Notes: a model not told the origin generated them from the sequence alone. A stretch of 64,000 bases of DNA from Chinchilla lanigera (GCF_000276665.1 NW_004955480.1:8570347-8634346); one strand, 5' to 3'; positions 10,201 to 22,627 are shown, numbered from the stretch's first letter. Translations and numbers: made by a program.

Positions 10201-10781
10201 ACACACTGTCGAAGTGCAAATTAAAAAGGCGTGGCTGTATGCTTGTGTGCAGAGAGTCAGAATTTAAAAGCTGCTACATACATGTCAGTATAATGACAGT
10301 AACCCATATGCATGAAAGAATAGCACGTCTTAGAAACGAAGTCCTTCTCTGCAGCCGTATGTGTGTTTGAGAGGGTCAGCCTTAATACCTGACATGACCC
10401 ATTTTGTAGGGGTTAATTAGCTCTCCTCATCTCCACCTACAGAGACTGTGATGTGGTGCATCTTTTGACTTTTATTATATTGACGTGTGGTTGCCATTCT
10501 CCCTGGGCTCACTCTGAATACATAATCTTCTCTTTTAATCTGCATTGTAACTGAAGCATATCCCTTGTCAGGGGAACTGAGCCATAAAGAGCTCAACAAA
10601 GGGTTTAGAAATCTTTTTTTAAAAAAACAGAACATAAGCGCTCGATTAGGTCCCAAGGGATTTTCCAAATACGCTGTGCATTTACTTGGCTTAGTGCTGT
10701 TTAGTTTGGATGCTGAGGACTCCTCTTGGAGGAGTTGCTAACTTTTAGCATCCCATCCATGATGCAAGTGGTTTTGCTCTG

Positions 10782-10863
10782 CTGAGGCCCCACCCAGCCT
10801 GTGAGTAGGACCCAGGTGCCTCTGACTCCAAAGCCCAGGCTCACAGGCTGGGTGGGGCCTCAG
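10782..10863. repeat. perfect 24-bp inverted repeat with 34-nt loop
   Basis: The left arm, 10782-10805 (starting ctgaggcccc), is the exact reverse complement of the right arm, 10840-10863 (ending ggggcctcag). The 34-nt spacer includes 'cccaggtgcctctgactcca', which resembles the reverse MIR core. As RNA it would fold into a stem of pre-miRNA-like size, about 82 nt. A template-switch mutation inside an old MIR would give the same structure without any function. Confidence 0.95.
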
Positions 10864-11170
10864 GAGAGTTACACAACGCATCCGATCCTCAGCTACCTCT
10901 TTTCTGTTTGGGGGACATAGCTGTCTTCAGTAAGTGCGCTGTGACAGTGAAATGAGTGGAAGGAAGTGATGAATGGAGACCTTGTTAGGTGCTCAGAAAG
11001 TGAGAGGGTTGGTTCATGTTCTTTTCACACTATCTCTGGGTCTTCTTGATGGCTCTATTGGAATGACTAGGATTCTTAACTTTTCAGCTTTCTTTGTCCG
11101 CAGAGTCTCCAGAATAATAGTTGCACAAGCAGTCTTCAGTTGTCTGTTGGCCTGATTCACTCCCCAGATC

Positions 11171-11628
11171 TGGTGAGCTGAGTAGCGCCTCCCAAAGATA
11201 CCTACATCCAAATCCCCAGGACTGGTAAATACACAGCCTTCCATATCAGTAGGACTGGTAAGTGTGATTAAGTGAAGGGTCTTGGGAAGGGGAGTTTGTC
11301 CCCGATAGTCTGGCTGGGCTGAGAGACACGATCACAAGAGTCCTTTTCAAAGGGACGCTGGAGGGCCAGAGTCATATAGAGAGATTTGAGCACAGGGAAA
11401 CGATGAGAGACAGAGATGACACATGGATGGGGAGGAAGGGACCACGCACCAAGAAGTGCAGGCAGCTTAGAGAAGGCAGGAGGTAGGAACCAGCACCTCC
11501 CTCCCCCAGAGCCTCCCTCCGAAGCAAGGAACCCAGTCTAGGCTTCTGCGCTTTTACACGGGAACTGTGCTGACTAAGCCACTAAACTTGTGAAAATTTG
11601 TTGCAGCAGTCACCGAAAACTAATACTA
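11171..11628 (+). mobile_element. MLT1-like ERVL-MaLR solo LTR
   Basis: Ordered LTR blocks are visible: 'acatccaaatccccagg' near the start, 'tgtgattaagtgaagggtct', 'cacaagagtccttttcaaag', 'gccagagtcata', 'gccactaaacttgtg' and the 3' end 'ttgcagcagtcaccgaaaac' followed by 'taatac'. No internal retroviral sequence adjoins it, so it is a solo LTR or an isolated fragment. Confidence 0.75.
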
Positions 11629-11689
11629 AAGGAGAATCCATGAGACACTGCCCGAGGAGTAGGCAAGAGCAAGGTCAGTGTTTCTGGAC

Positions 11690-11890
11690 CTGTTATGGTA
11701 CTAGTTTCTGAATTCAGCACCTGTGCATTTAAAGACGGACTCTACTACCTACCAACTGCGTGATCGTGAGACGATGCCAGACTCTCTCTGTGCCTTGGTG
11801 GGCCTGCTAGGCAATGGGGTGAGAGTTAATATAGGGTTTTTCACCAGCTGTAGGTACTTAAGAAATGCTGACCCTTATTAATATGAATGA
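11690..11890 (+). repeat. MIR SINE relic
   Basis: The sequence 'ctactacctaccaactgcgt' then 'gatcgtgagac' and 'tctctctgtgccttgg' parallels the MIR core (actagctgtgtgaccttggg ... cctctctgtgcctcag). A tail like 'tacttaagaaatgctg' follows. Confidence 0.5.
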
Positions 11891-12399
11891 ACTCTATTGG
11901 AATCAAATGATTGTTTCCTTGAAATTTTGCGAGATGAGTGAGTGATTGTTCTCAAGGCCCAGGTGGAAACCCATACATGGCATTATGGGATCATTTCAGC
12001 TGTATGCATGTGCATTTGCACTGTGAGGGTTCCCTTCAGAGGGGCCAATGGCAGTTTATTTTCTTTCCTGCTCACATATGGAATGAGAGATGCAATTTGG
12101 ATGACAGCCACGGACGCTTTTCAAAACTCTGTTTTGTCTCTCGTTGTAAGGCACAATTGATGTTGAAGTTTTAGCACTCAAATAATCTGCGCCCTCTGAC
12201 CCTTTTGCAATCTTGCCTGTCTCTAGTGGGTCAGTGGCCTCCTTGTTGCTGCTTTGTAAGAAGTGATTCCCCTGACAGCTCTGAAAAGCAAAGAGGAAGC
12301 ACATTCCTATGACATATTTGTGACTTTCCTAAGTTTATTGAGTTAGGGTAATACGGTTCTGTAATGTAATTTTATATTTCCCAACCAGAAGACGTGCTG

Positions 12400-12835
12400 C
12401 TTGTGTGACTCCAGCCTGAGGAATTTATTTTTAATTCAATCAAATATCTACAAACAAAGATGTTTGTTGCAGCATTATTGAAATTAGAAAAAAATTGGAA
12501 TATGCTGAAATGCTGAACAAAAATGGAATTCTTGAATATACAATGGTATTTCACTTAGTGGGATATTTGGCAACTAATTGAAAATGTGGTTATAATACCT
12601 TTGCCATGATAAATAAAATACTTGCAATATACACTTAAGAGAAAAATTGGGAGGTACAATTTTGTTCAGTACAACTACAATGATTATAGCTCACATATTT
12701 ACAGTTTAGTAGAAAATACACCAAAATGCTGACATCCACTGTGTTAAGGTGGCAGATTTATGAGTTATTTTTTCTTTTTCACTATTTTCCAAACATTTAG
12801 TAATATAGCTATTTGCCTCTCTGAGGGGAAAATTA
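12400..12835 (+). mobile_element. ancient L1ME-like relic
   Basis: Forward-strand blocks 'gatgtttgttgcagcattat', 'aaaaaattggaatatgctga', 'aatgctgacatccactgtgt' and 'ttcactattttccaaacatt' match the end of old L1 copies. There is no intact frame. Confidence 0.55.
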
Positions 12836-13147
12836 GTTCAATGAAAACATGGAGCAGTAAGCCAAAGCTGCAAAATAGCATGGAAGACGTCCAAGAAAAT
12901 TACGAACCCATACATTCACAACCCTAAATTAAAATTGCCTAAGGATTTCTAATTTTCTTGATTGCTTCTGATGGCAAGAAATCTGGGGTGAGAAATTTTA
13001 GCCATTAACACTTATCAGGACATGTGGAAACTCTTTTAGCACATCCATTTTCTGGCTTTAAGTCAACTGTTGTGGTTTTATGACACTAAGAAGAGTTTGT
13101 TTTCCCACAATAATTTAGTTCTGGTCATTTCAATAATTATTTCAACA

Positions 13148-13268
13148 GAGAAAGAGAGAGACAGAGACAAGACAGAGATGGACAGAGAAACAGAGAGAGA
13201 CAGAGATTGTCAGAGGGTGGGAGGGAGAGAGACAGAAAGACAGAAAGATAGAGAGACAGAGAGACTGA
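13148..13268. repeat. (GAGACA)-rich purine tract
   Basis: Impure GA/GACAGA repeats broken by 'ggtgggaggg'. The open frame across it is the trivial Arg/Glu/Asp low-complexity translation. Confidence 0.9.
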
Positions 13269-13314
13269 GTGAGAACAGTTTCATCTCTGATTTATTGTGC
13301 CAAGTTCTGTGTGA

Positions 13315-13475
13315 AAGGCTTCCTACATTATCTTAACTTAGTGTCACAGCTCTGTTAGGTAGGTCTTATCATGAAGATTTTACAGTCTAGATGTTCAGGA
13401 AACTAAACAAAATGTGCCCAGGATCATGCACTGGTTGAAGCAGAAGCACGTTCAGACCCTGGGATGTTGGATTTT
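13315..13475 (-). repeat. MIR SINE relic
   Basis: Reverse MIR order: 'tgttaggtaggtcttatcat', 'gattttacagtctagatgtt', 'gtgcccaggatcatgcactg', 'gttcagaccctgggatg'. Confidence 0.5.
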
Positions 13476-14099
13476 GTAGCTCACTGTCCAGCCAGGGAAT
13501 CAGCTCCCAGGCTGCTCTGAGAGCCCCAAGCAGAGTCCACAGGCTCTATTACTAAGACTTCTGACAGAGTCTCACTAGTGTCACAGCTCTTTACTGGTCC
13601 TACGCATGCACACAATGATTTTTGAAATTTTCATGTACTAAAAGGTATGTACCGTGAAAAGAAGCCTCCCTTCCACATCACTCCTCCTCTCATTTCCCCC
13701 CAAGAACACTACCACAAACAGGGAACACAAATAAAACTGATCAATGCCAAGGACCCACTCTTATGATCTAATGACATAGAATTGCTTAAGTCTGCCCAGA
13801 AATGTGAATTTTTAAGGAGCTTTTCAGATAATTTGGATGCAGGACCTTATGCTGAGGACTGTGGTTCCAGTGATACAATGGTTCTCTAAAGAATAAAGAA
13901 AGCTAACCAACTCATCTTGTTTATGTCAACCATATTTCAATTGCCTAAAGCCTTTCAGGAATACAGATGTTTGATGAAAGGAGATCAGTTTTCTTAGCAT
14001 TATCAAATCACGTAATTTTAGAGGGTGGCACATTTTTGTTGGAGATGTTTCCTGAGAGGAAAATTAAAAACTGATTTGAAAATTCCAACTACCCATGGG

Positions 14100-14483
14100 T
14101 CCCCATTGGTGTACTGGAAGTTGCCCCAGCCCCAGAAGACATGTCCTCATGAGCTTGGGTTACCAAAGCAAAAGACCACAGGCTGAGACCACAGATTGAG
14201 GTGCTGGCAGGCTTGGTTACAGGTGAAGCCCCACCATGTGCTCATACGGTGGAGGGGGAGATGGAGGAAGGGAGGAGGAAAGGAAGGGATGGAAGGAGAA
14301 AGACCTCCTTCTTGGTTTGACTTCCTTCTTATAAGGGGACTAATTCCATCATGGAGGCCTCACCCTGGGGACCTCATCTGAACCTAATCACTTCCCCAAA
14401 GCTCTACCTCCAATACCATCAGATTGGGAGATAGGGCTTTAACATACGCCTTTTGGGGAATCTTAAGCATTCGCTCCATGACA
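14100..14483 (-). mobile_element. MLT1/MST-like ERVL-MaLR solo LTR
   Basis: On the reverse strand the LTR starts 'tgtcatggagcgaatgctta' (ending at 14483 on +). It continues with complements of 'ggggacctcatctgaaccta', 'caccctggggacctcat' and 'cttcttataaggggactaat', all characteristic MaLR blocks. A purine-rich patch at 14250-14310 interrupts it. The far edge is uncertain. Confidence 0.7.
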
Positions 14484-14720
14484 TTGGTCCACCAACAACT
14501 GAGTGTACTTGGGCAAGTTACTTCCCTGTTGGGGTTATAAGATAAATTGATTGGACCAGCGAAGGAGTATCCAAAGTGCTTCCCTGGGGGAGCCTAGAGT
14601 CTTCCTTGGGGCAGAGATGGAGGGAGTTGTCAGTCACTAAGCAGGAAGGTTTCTAGGTCAATTGTCCTGTTGCTCTTCCCTTCCCACATCATTCTACAAA
14701 AGCAGCTCTTGCCTGCTGTC

Positions 14721-14725
14721 ATCTG

Positions 14726-14775
<50 letters not shown>

Positions 14776-14848
14776 ATCTATCTATCTATCATCTATCCGT
14801 CTACTATCTACCTATCTACCTATATCTATCTATCTATCTGTCATTCAT
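14721..14848. repeat. (ATCT)n tetranucleotide microsatellite
   Basis: About 128 bp of ATCT/TCTA units with interruptions ('atcatc', 'ccgtctac', 'tacctatctacc'). Likely length-variable. The long Tyr/Leu/Ser/Ile frames here are repeat translations. Confidence 0.97.
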
Positions 14849-14884
14849 CTACCTAGACTGTAGACTTTTCAGATTCTACTCCAG

Positions 14885-14888
<4 letters not shown>

Positions 14889-14933
<45 letters not shown>

Positions 14934-14978
14934 CTCGCTCTCGCTCTCAGCACACACACACACACATACACACACACA
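14889..14978. repeat. compound (CT)n-(CGCTCT)n-(CA)n microsatellite
   Basis: A pure CT run to about 14930 passes into three 'gctctc' units and then a CA run with one 'ta' interruption. With the ATCT array 40 bp upstream it makes a cluster of about 260 bp of simple repeats. Confidence 0.97.
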
Positions 14979-15094
14979 GTTTCCTGGGTTAGCTGTTCAT
15001 TACATGTCTTCTCCTTGTACAGACTCAAGGCTGCCATTAAAGCAGAAGATGGATGATAGTGCCAGTGAGTGTGCACGACGTTTGGAGCCCAGCC

Positions 15095-15220
15095 AATCAG
15101 ATCTCACTTTTCCTCTCTGGAAGCCAGCAAACAAGTCTCTGAGCCTCTCTGAGCTTCAGGATTCTCACAGCTAACTTGCAAGTTGTGAGGGTAAAGTGAC
15201 GTTAGCACAGGATGGAGCTC
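15095..15220 (+). repeat. MIR SINE relic
   Basis: The blocks 'acaagtctctgagcctctct', 'gagcttcaggattctcacag', 'ttgtgagggtaaagtgacgt' and 'tagcacag' follow the MIR 3' half. Confidence 0.5.
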
Positions 15221-15559
15221 TGAGTGGCATTCTGGCTTTAGTGTCTGTGTCCCCAGTTCATGTGATGTTCCAGTTCGTCATGTTAAGCACCATGTAGGAC
15301 TTATGCCTGTGCTGCTGCTGCTACCATCCAGCGTTCTAGTCCATGCTCTGCTGAGCAGCTTAAACGTCTGCATGTGCCTGGCATGACTTTAATAGCAGCC
15401 TGCTCTGTGGCTCTGAGGGAAAACCTTCTGTTATCTCGCGTTTTGATCATACTGTTGAAATGGGATTTAAAACATGTGGCCTAATTCAATTGTTCCAAGT
15501 TGGAAAAAGTTTACACTATTAATGCATGCAAATAACAGAAAAATTAGAATGAATAGATA

Positions 15560-15895
15560 ATAAAATGAAGAAAATAGAAATCAGCTGTAACTTGGCCACC
15601 CAGAAATAACTTCGTTATCATTTTGGGATCTATGTCTGGAAAGATACCTAATTTCTCTCTCACGCTTTTAAGAAATAATAACACTGTTCTATGCTTGCTG
15701 TTTGTATATCCTGTATTCCCTTCCTGTATCTACTTAATTTCCATGTAGTGAAACATAATTCTGCAGCTTAGTTTTTACATTATATTACACGGATGTGTTG
15801 GAGTTGTTTCTACTAATTCCCCGTATTAGAGGGTATGGATGTTTCTAATTTTTGATTTTGCTAATAACATTGCAACAAGCATCCCTGCAGTGAAA
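15560..15895 (-). mobile_element. ancient L1ME-like 3' end
   Basis: The blocks 'ccacccagaaataacttcgt' (for 'cccagagataaccactgtta'), 'cattatattacacggatgtg', 'gatgtttctaatttttgat' and 'taacattgcaacaagcatcc' are the reverse strand of the old L1 3' region, as at 3.65-4.2 kb. Confidence 0.65.
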
Positions 15896-16194
15896 TAAAT
15901 CTTGTTGCACTATTTTCCAATTAGGACGCTGGAAACCTGCAGCTGTCATCGTTGGTCCCGCCCTCTTGCAGAATCCCTTGCGCTGTTTTTCAGGCCGTGT
16001 CCTCCGAGGTGGCCCGTATGCTCCTGTGGGGGCAGTGAGCCCAGGCAGCTCACCTTTCTTTCTTCCTCTCTGATACTTAGCACCACGGAAGGCCCTCAGT
16101 GTGCTTCTGCTCTCAGCCCATTATGCTGGATTTGTGTCTTGATTGCCGGTTCTGCTTGGATGTTTGCGGTCTAGCTTCTTCGTTCGGGTGTTCA

Positions 16195-16665
16195 CCCTCA
16201 TTCAGTCAACAGAGAGCTGCTGAACACCTGCTACCTGCAGCACATGAGTCTGGGCACTGGGGAGACAGCGGGAAACAGGACAACAGAATACTGTCCACGG
16301 AGGGAGCAGCAGGGAGGGGCAGAACAGAGACACAAACAATTGAGCAAGTGCAGGGACGACTTCAACTCACATCAGAGTGGTAAGACTAGAAAGCCGTTTG
16401 CTGCATAGTGACTCTTGGGGAGGGGATCGAGGTTTCTTGAGAGGGGGACGCTTGAGTGTTGTGAAGGTGTGACCAGGGGACGTGAGGTTGGAGGTCACTG
16501 ACAGCTGAAGGGAGAAGAGCAGGCACACACACAGTAGTAGTGTAAGATGCAGAGAGACGGGAGAGAGGGTGCTGGAGACAGAGGGGCGGGGTGGGGATTG
16601 GGAGGAGCCTAGATTTCATCTGAAGGTCCATGGAATATTTGGAAAGCAGCGAGAGAGGAATCTGG
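16195..16665 (-). repeat. L2 LINE relic
   Basis: Reverse L2 order: 'attcagtcaacagagagctg', 'gcactggggagacagcggga', 'cagaacagagacacaaacaa', 'gtgtgaccaggggacgtgag', then 'ggaatctggtttttatttt', which matches the L2 'ggattttatt' region. Confidence 0.55.
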
Positions 16666-16669
16666 TTTT

Positions 16670-19600
16670 TATTTTTAAGTGATTACTCTGTTCACATTTT
16701 GTCTTCAACTCTATATTATAAGCCCTCAGCAGGGAGAATGACAACTCTCTAGCAGACACTGGGAAGCAACAGGATTTTTTGAATTTGGGTTTCCTGAGCT
16801 TTCCAGGTCTCATTTTGTGACACATACTGTCACTAAATTGATATCCGTTTTTCCCCACGTTTGCTGCCAGAATCTTGATTTTGTTGGGTGGAAGTGATTC
16901 CCCGATCCTTAATGCCCGCCTCCACAGTTTCCTTGGTAGGTAAGTTTAAGCTTTTGCTTTCCTCCTCCCGGGCAAGTCCCTGTCTGCTCCTACACCTGCC
17001 TCTCACACAGACGGGCACCTAAGCACAGAGCTATGTTGCCGTCCTTTGATGACAAGTAAGAGCACGAAGGATAACCGGCTAGTGCTGAGACAGGGAGAAG
17101 CAGCCTGGGTCCCTAACGAGCAGCTGAACCAATGCTACGACCCCTTGACTTCCTGTATGTGAAAAGAAGAAACAACCCTACCAGTTCCAGCCACTGTTAC
17201 TCAGGTATTCTATTGCTCATAGACAAGTCTCACCTAACAGACACACTTATCAGCCAGGAAAGCGGCAACTGGCTCCGTGAGAGACTCCGTGGGACATTAT
17301 GGGAATCAATGGAGTTCCAAATATCTCAGCTACTGACCCCAGCTTATGAAGCCTGGGCACTGTGGAATTGGGGCTCATGACCTCTGATGCGGGGAGGCTG
17401 TGCCACCTGCTGTCATGTGGTGTGAGAACGACACCCACAGTGCAGTCAGTGTTTCCACTTTAACTTGTAATTACTCCCTTTCCTCTGCGACAAGGAGTTT
17501 TCATTCTTCCCTTTCCCTTCCACCAGCCTTCCAATTTTTGTTAGCTACATTATTACTTTTGAATTGCCTGGAATTATAACACTTCTGTTCTGTCTTGTCA
17601 ACTAATTCCCATTACCCTTTTGTCTTGATTCAGTGTTTAGATGGATCCCATACTTACTCCTTCTCTTTTAGCGTGTCTTCTCTGTTGGTGAGTGTTTAAT
17701 TTTGATTCGTGTTGCGATGTGCTAGATTTCATCACCACATATTTTCAAGAAGGGCGTTGCTAACATAGTTACTGAGTTGATGAAGGTTGGCATATTTTCT
17801 TTTTATTGCTTCAGTGCAAGTTGGCTGAGAGGAAACTCTTGGATCATCCCTTTCTACCTGAGAACTTGGTGGACACTTCTATGTTGTTTCTTAGTATTGA
17901 ATGTTGTAGTGGAGAACTTACAGAACCTGTCAGTCCCCTTCTTGTGACGTACACTGGCTGAACAAGCCAGAGAGAGCATTTTCCTTTGAAAATTGGTACC
18001 TTCATAATATACCTATTGCTATCACCAATTGTGTTTCCTTCCCTTGGAATACGGTGTTTCCTTAAATTTAGACACAAGGTAGTTCTCTTCAGTGCAAGGA
18101 ATTTTCTTTGGACTTAAGGTTTTTCCTGTTTCCAATTTGAGCATCAGTTTGAGGATGTCACCCTCCCATTTTCTTGAGTATTGTCTTGTCTGTCATCATT
18201 TTTATCACACTGTTCCTTTGTGTTCCTTTTCCTGTGATTTCTTCAGCTCGCCCTGTGCTTTCAGTAGTATTTATTTACTGTTTTTTCTGTTGCTGCTAAG
18301 TTGATGCTCATCTATATAATTGTTTTACTGTTATCTTCCATTGATTTCCTGAGCTCTGCCAGGACACTTTTCCACTGCTCTTCATCTAATTTCTTTTTTG
18401 ATCATTCTGTTTCTTCTATGAACTCTTTTCCTGAGAAAACTATGTTATAAATTCATTTATGACTCATGAGCCCCAATCTCTGTACTTTCTGGTGGTGGAA
18501 CATTTATGATGCGTACAATTTTTAAAATCTCCCTTCTGTATTTGTTTTTCTTCCTGTCCCTTCCCCCATCTTGCAAGACTCAGCCAAGACCCCCATCTGG
18601 CTCCTGTCTTGGTGTTACTCAAACACGAGCAGAAGCATCCAGCTGTCTTACCGAGAGCGGTGCGGAGGGGCTTGGCGGACACAGTAATCAGGCCCCAAAT
18701 AAGGTTCCGGGCTCATCCTACTCCTACTCGCCTTGGTGAAATGCCTCCCCCCGTCATGGTGGCCAGGAGTTCAGTGTGGCTTATGAGGAATCCCTCAAAG
18801 ATACACATTATGTTGAGCTCGCGGGATCAGGCCTTCCTACACCCTCTTCATTCCTCTCCACCCTAGGCTCTGCCGACCAGAGACAGCCCCTACATATGGC
18901 ATCTTTCTCTGGTTCCTCCCCATTTATTTTTTATTCCCATCTACCTGGCTAGTCTGCAATGTGGAAGTACATTTTTAAGGGATATTCTGACCCCTTCTCT
19001 GTATTATGCAGCGCTGGGTGTATGCCCAGCAGTATTTCTGGTTCTGTCCTCTTCTGAGACACACGGAAGATCACCTTTCCTCACCATCCATAGTTACACA
19101 TGGCCTGGCCTGATGAATTGCTCAGAATGTGAACTGTGAGCAGAAGCAACATGAATCACCTTTATACCTTTTCCTTTTCCATGATGAGGTCTGAGGCTTC
19201 ATGCTATGATGGTGGCAATGGAAGATGATAAAGCGACCTCTTCCCAACAGAGGTCGCAGTGTGTTCTGAAGCACCGTCAGTACATAAACCTGTTTTGTTT
19301 AAAGTCACTGAGCTTTGAGATTCTTTGGTTACTGCTGTACGACAGTGTCCTTGGCGAATGCAAGGCAAAAAGAACCTGTACTTTCTGTAGCAAAGAGAGG
19401 GAAAGCTGGGAACTGAGGCAATTATGATAGCTGGCATCAGAGCAGGGCACTGTCCACTCAGCCAGGTGACTGACCAACTCCAGGGGTTTCCTTGAATGTT
19501 AGAGGGAAACGTGGAAACTCCAAAGTTAGGGTCTCTGGTTGCAAAGAGTTTGAGATTTCTTGCATTCACTAGGAAAGAAGCCAGTGGAATCTAATTCTTT

Positions 19601-19990
19601 TCTGTTTCTCTCTGCTTCCTTTCATATAAATATATCTTCTTGTGGACTGAATTGAATGCTGTTGACAGCATTATTTACTACCCCTGAACAAACTTGGCTG
19701 ATTTATGATAGATTACCCTGATCATCTATATCCCTTAAAGAGCCATGGGAACTGCTGCCTTCAGGACTCGTTGCAAGTTATAGTCTATAAATGTGTTTTC
19801 CTTTTCCATTCTCTCAGTCTAGTTTCTTTTCCTTGTTACAAATAAAAATGTATGTACAAGGCATTTTTGATGAATAAAACCTTGCATTTCTGAATCGTTG
19901 TGGGGCCTAGTGACAGGGAAAGATACAATTGTGTTTTCCTAAAATCCGGCCTGCAGATTAGCACCTGGTCATGTCTCATCTCCAGAACTA
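16670..19990. other. long unassigned interval, partly T-rich
   Basis: There is no recognisable gene. The T-rich part at about 17640-18560 (for example 'ttatgatgcgtacaattttt') may be a much degraded antisense L1 internal region, at low confidence. Short frames occur on both strands with no shared product. A small CpG cluster sits at about 18650-18685. Confidence 0.4.
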
Positions 19991-19994
19991 TAGA

Positions 19995-20150
19995 AGGCAA
20001 GTACAATCCTTGCCCTGCTGCTAAGTATATGGTTTTAGAGAAATCACATAAACTTTCTCACACATAAAAATATAAGAATAGCAATAACTTTTTAAATTCT
20101 GGGAATATCAGGAATAGCAGAAGAGCTAATATATGGGAAAGGCTCTGGGG
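19995..20150 (+). repeat. MIR SINE relic
   Basis: The blocks 'ccctgctgctaagtatatgg', 'agagaaatcacataaacttt' and 'aatagcaataact' follow the MIR 3' half. Diverged. Confidence 0.4.
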
Positions 20151-20399
20151 CAGGGTCTGGTCCCAATCAGACAGTCAGTGCATACTATTCAAGGCACACT
20201 GTGAGTTTGGCAAGTCTCTGTTCAGTCACTCTGACACTTCATATCTAAATACCAGGCACTCTACAGGACCTCTGAACTTCTAGTTATGTAAGACATAGGT
20301 TATCACTGAATTGAGTCACAAATTAAGATAAAGTGAGACCATTGAGATTACAGTGTTCTGAGGCTGCACTAGATGAAGGTCATTACAAGCTCAAGCAGC

Positions 20400-20560
20400 T
20401 GGATGAATCTTTATATGGCTCATGTCATTTAATCCCAATTCTACATACATTCCTCCTGGCTAGAACGTTGTCTCCACTCTAGACAGGAGGAAACCAAGGC
20501 TTGGATTTAGGAAGGTGTCCCAGGGCACAGAGCAGCAGGTTGGAACAGGCACTGCCGACA
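20400..20560 (-). repeat. MIR SINE relic
   Basis: Reverse MIR pattern: 'gtcatttaatcccaattcta', 'gacaggaggaaaccaaggct', 'gtcccagggcacagagcagc', 'aggttggaacaggcact'. Confidence 0.45.
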
Positions 20561-20569
20561 GTTGATGTG

Positions 20570-22270
20570 GAGGGCAAGGCAGGGCTTGGGTACTATCTGT
20601 GGGACTTCCAGACATATCTACAGTTGCTGGCAACTGGCTCCTGCCGGGGTGAGCAGTCATGAAAAGTCATTCAGAGGAAAGAGTGTCTGAGCTCAGCTTT
20701 GAGATTTGGATAGCTCACGTCCACTCAGGCAGGGGACCTGAGCCTGGGCTCAGAGGCTCATGGAATAGAGATGCTGGGTAACTGCAGGGAGTGCACAGTA
20801 CAGAGTCTGTGAAGGTCACAGTGTTGGAAGACGATGCCTGAATAGAAGGTAGGTATCTGATAAAGATGCTCTGACATTAAACATAAGACCTTGGATACCA
20901 GTGAGAGGCCATTGTCAAGCGTGAGTCCAGTGTGCTTAATTTTGCATTTGTTTTTGGTAAGTGGATTCTAGCTGGGATTCATTAGAACCCTGTGTCATTC
21001 CCAGTTATCCATGGAGAATAAAATTGAATAATCTTTATAACCCATAAGGTCCTTTTTACTTGGGGCCATATCTCAGTCATGATTGTAATGCAGAAATTAA
21101 AACAGCATGTGACCCATAACTAGCCCTGAGTGAATTGTTGGATGAGCGACAATAGCCAAAGCTGAAAGAAAAAGAAGAAAGAGCAGAATTATGGGAGGGC
21201 TCCTCGGTTGGTCTAGTTGAGGGTGGTCTGTTTAAGAGGAAGGGAGATGATTTCTCTGTGTACTTTTGTAGCTTCTTGGAAGTAGAATGCCACAGACAGA
21301 GGCTCATGGGATTTGTTCATGAAATGGCGTGGCTGAGGGGCTGGGCTTTAGTAGGTGAGCTGTGGGTGCCCTATGACTAATTGGGACAAAAGGTGAAGTG
21401 GATTCCATAGCATATTTCTTGCTTTCATTTCCAGTCAGCATATTTCCAAACAATGCGTTAAGGACTCTGGGGAGTGTTCACAGCCTAGCCGGTGTTGAGA
21501 ACCTCACACTGTTCAGACACTAAGTCCTTGAAGATGCAGGCTGTGACTCGCTCTGAGCGTGACACGGAGCATCGGTACTTGGTCATTACCTCTGGTGATT
21601 CTAAGTAGAGGCGGGAAACCTATGGTGGGTGTGGCACAATAAACGGGCTGTTGGCATCGCTGAAAGCTTCAAAGTTTCACCATCGCTGCTCTAGAGGTAT
21701 CTCTGGGTGCTAGAAGCACACTGCTGTTCAGTAGGGAAGTCACAAGGGAATTTCAAAGAAGGGCTGGCTGTGCTCAGCCCTAAAGTTGAGTAAGAGGCTC
21801 CCACTAAGGTCGAAGAGCCCTGATTCTGGGCTCAGAGCGTGGCTGGCAGGGGGTAATTGCAAACCGTTCAGTTGAAAAGACTGTGTGTGAGTGCTGTTGG
21901 TGTGTCAGAATCTATCGTTGTCCTCCCTCATGACTTTGAATCACTTCTGAGGCCATTTGTGGTTGTGTTGGGAAATCTCCATCCACACTGATTGCTGCCT
22001 TGTGAGTTGCCTCTATCTCTTTCTTCCCTACCTGGAGGCTTTCTGTGGAACCACAAAGGCTGTTCAGCCAGGGTATGGGCTGCCGGGAGGCAATCCCAAC
22101 CCTTGAGGGACATAGTCCCCCACCCTTGCTGGGACAGCTCTGAGGTACACTCTGTGCAGCTCCTCAGGGTTCCCAGATGAACCTATCTACAATTGCTCAC
22201 AGTGTTAATTCACCTAATGATACACGTTTTTAGCTTCACTATCCCATCTCTATGTGCTTTTCTACTTCTT
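20570..22270. other. unassigned non-coding interval
   Basis: No confident repeat or gene. Weak MIR/L2-like words occur but do not form an ordered match. The open frames are all under 80 codons and on conflicting strands. Confidence 0.4.
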
Positions 22271-22282
22271 GCTTTATGCACA

Positions 22283-22627
22283 CGTTATGGTTTGCTTCTG
22301 GATGTCCCTTTCACGCCTCATGCAGTCATGGGGGGATGGGTTTTTCAGAAGTGGTTGAATCTAGGGTTTGTGAATGATTCATAGTTCAATGCTGGGATTA
22401 AGGGTGTGTGTGCTACATCCACCCTAGCGCAGGTAGCCTGGATACAATATAAGGGTCAGAAAGAGTCTTGTCTCTCCCCTCTCACATTCTATTGTTGCTT
22501 GCTGTCTTGGAGCCAGCTGACCATGGACTGAAGCCTCTATAAACTGTGAGCTAAATAAACCTTTTCACCTTGAACTTTGGGTGTTGAGTATTTTTGTCTC
22601 AGCAACAAAAGAATAGTAACTAAGACA
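22283..22627 (+). mobile_element. ERVL-MaLR solo LTR, probably rodent-lineage
   Basis: It starts near 'gttatggtttgcttctgg' and ends 'agtaactaagaca', the usual MaLR terminus. A polyadenylation-type AATAAA sits in 'gagctaaataaacctttt' about 70 bp before the end. The last 130 bp closely match the LTR at 55010-55449. There is no adjoining internal sequence. Confidence 0.8.

Noticed and set aside
14670..15056. 128-codon frame rich in Tyr, Leu and Ser
   Set aside because: It is a translation of the (ATCT)n, (CT)n and (CA)n repeats.
22540..22575. AATAAA as the end of a gene transcript
   Set aside because: The signal is the expected polyadenylation site of the MaLR LTR. The same applies at 30.7, 47.6 and 55.4 kb.
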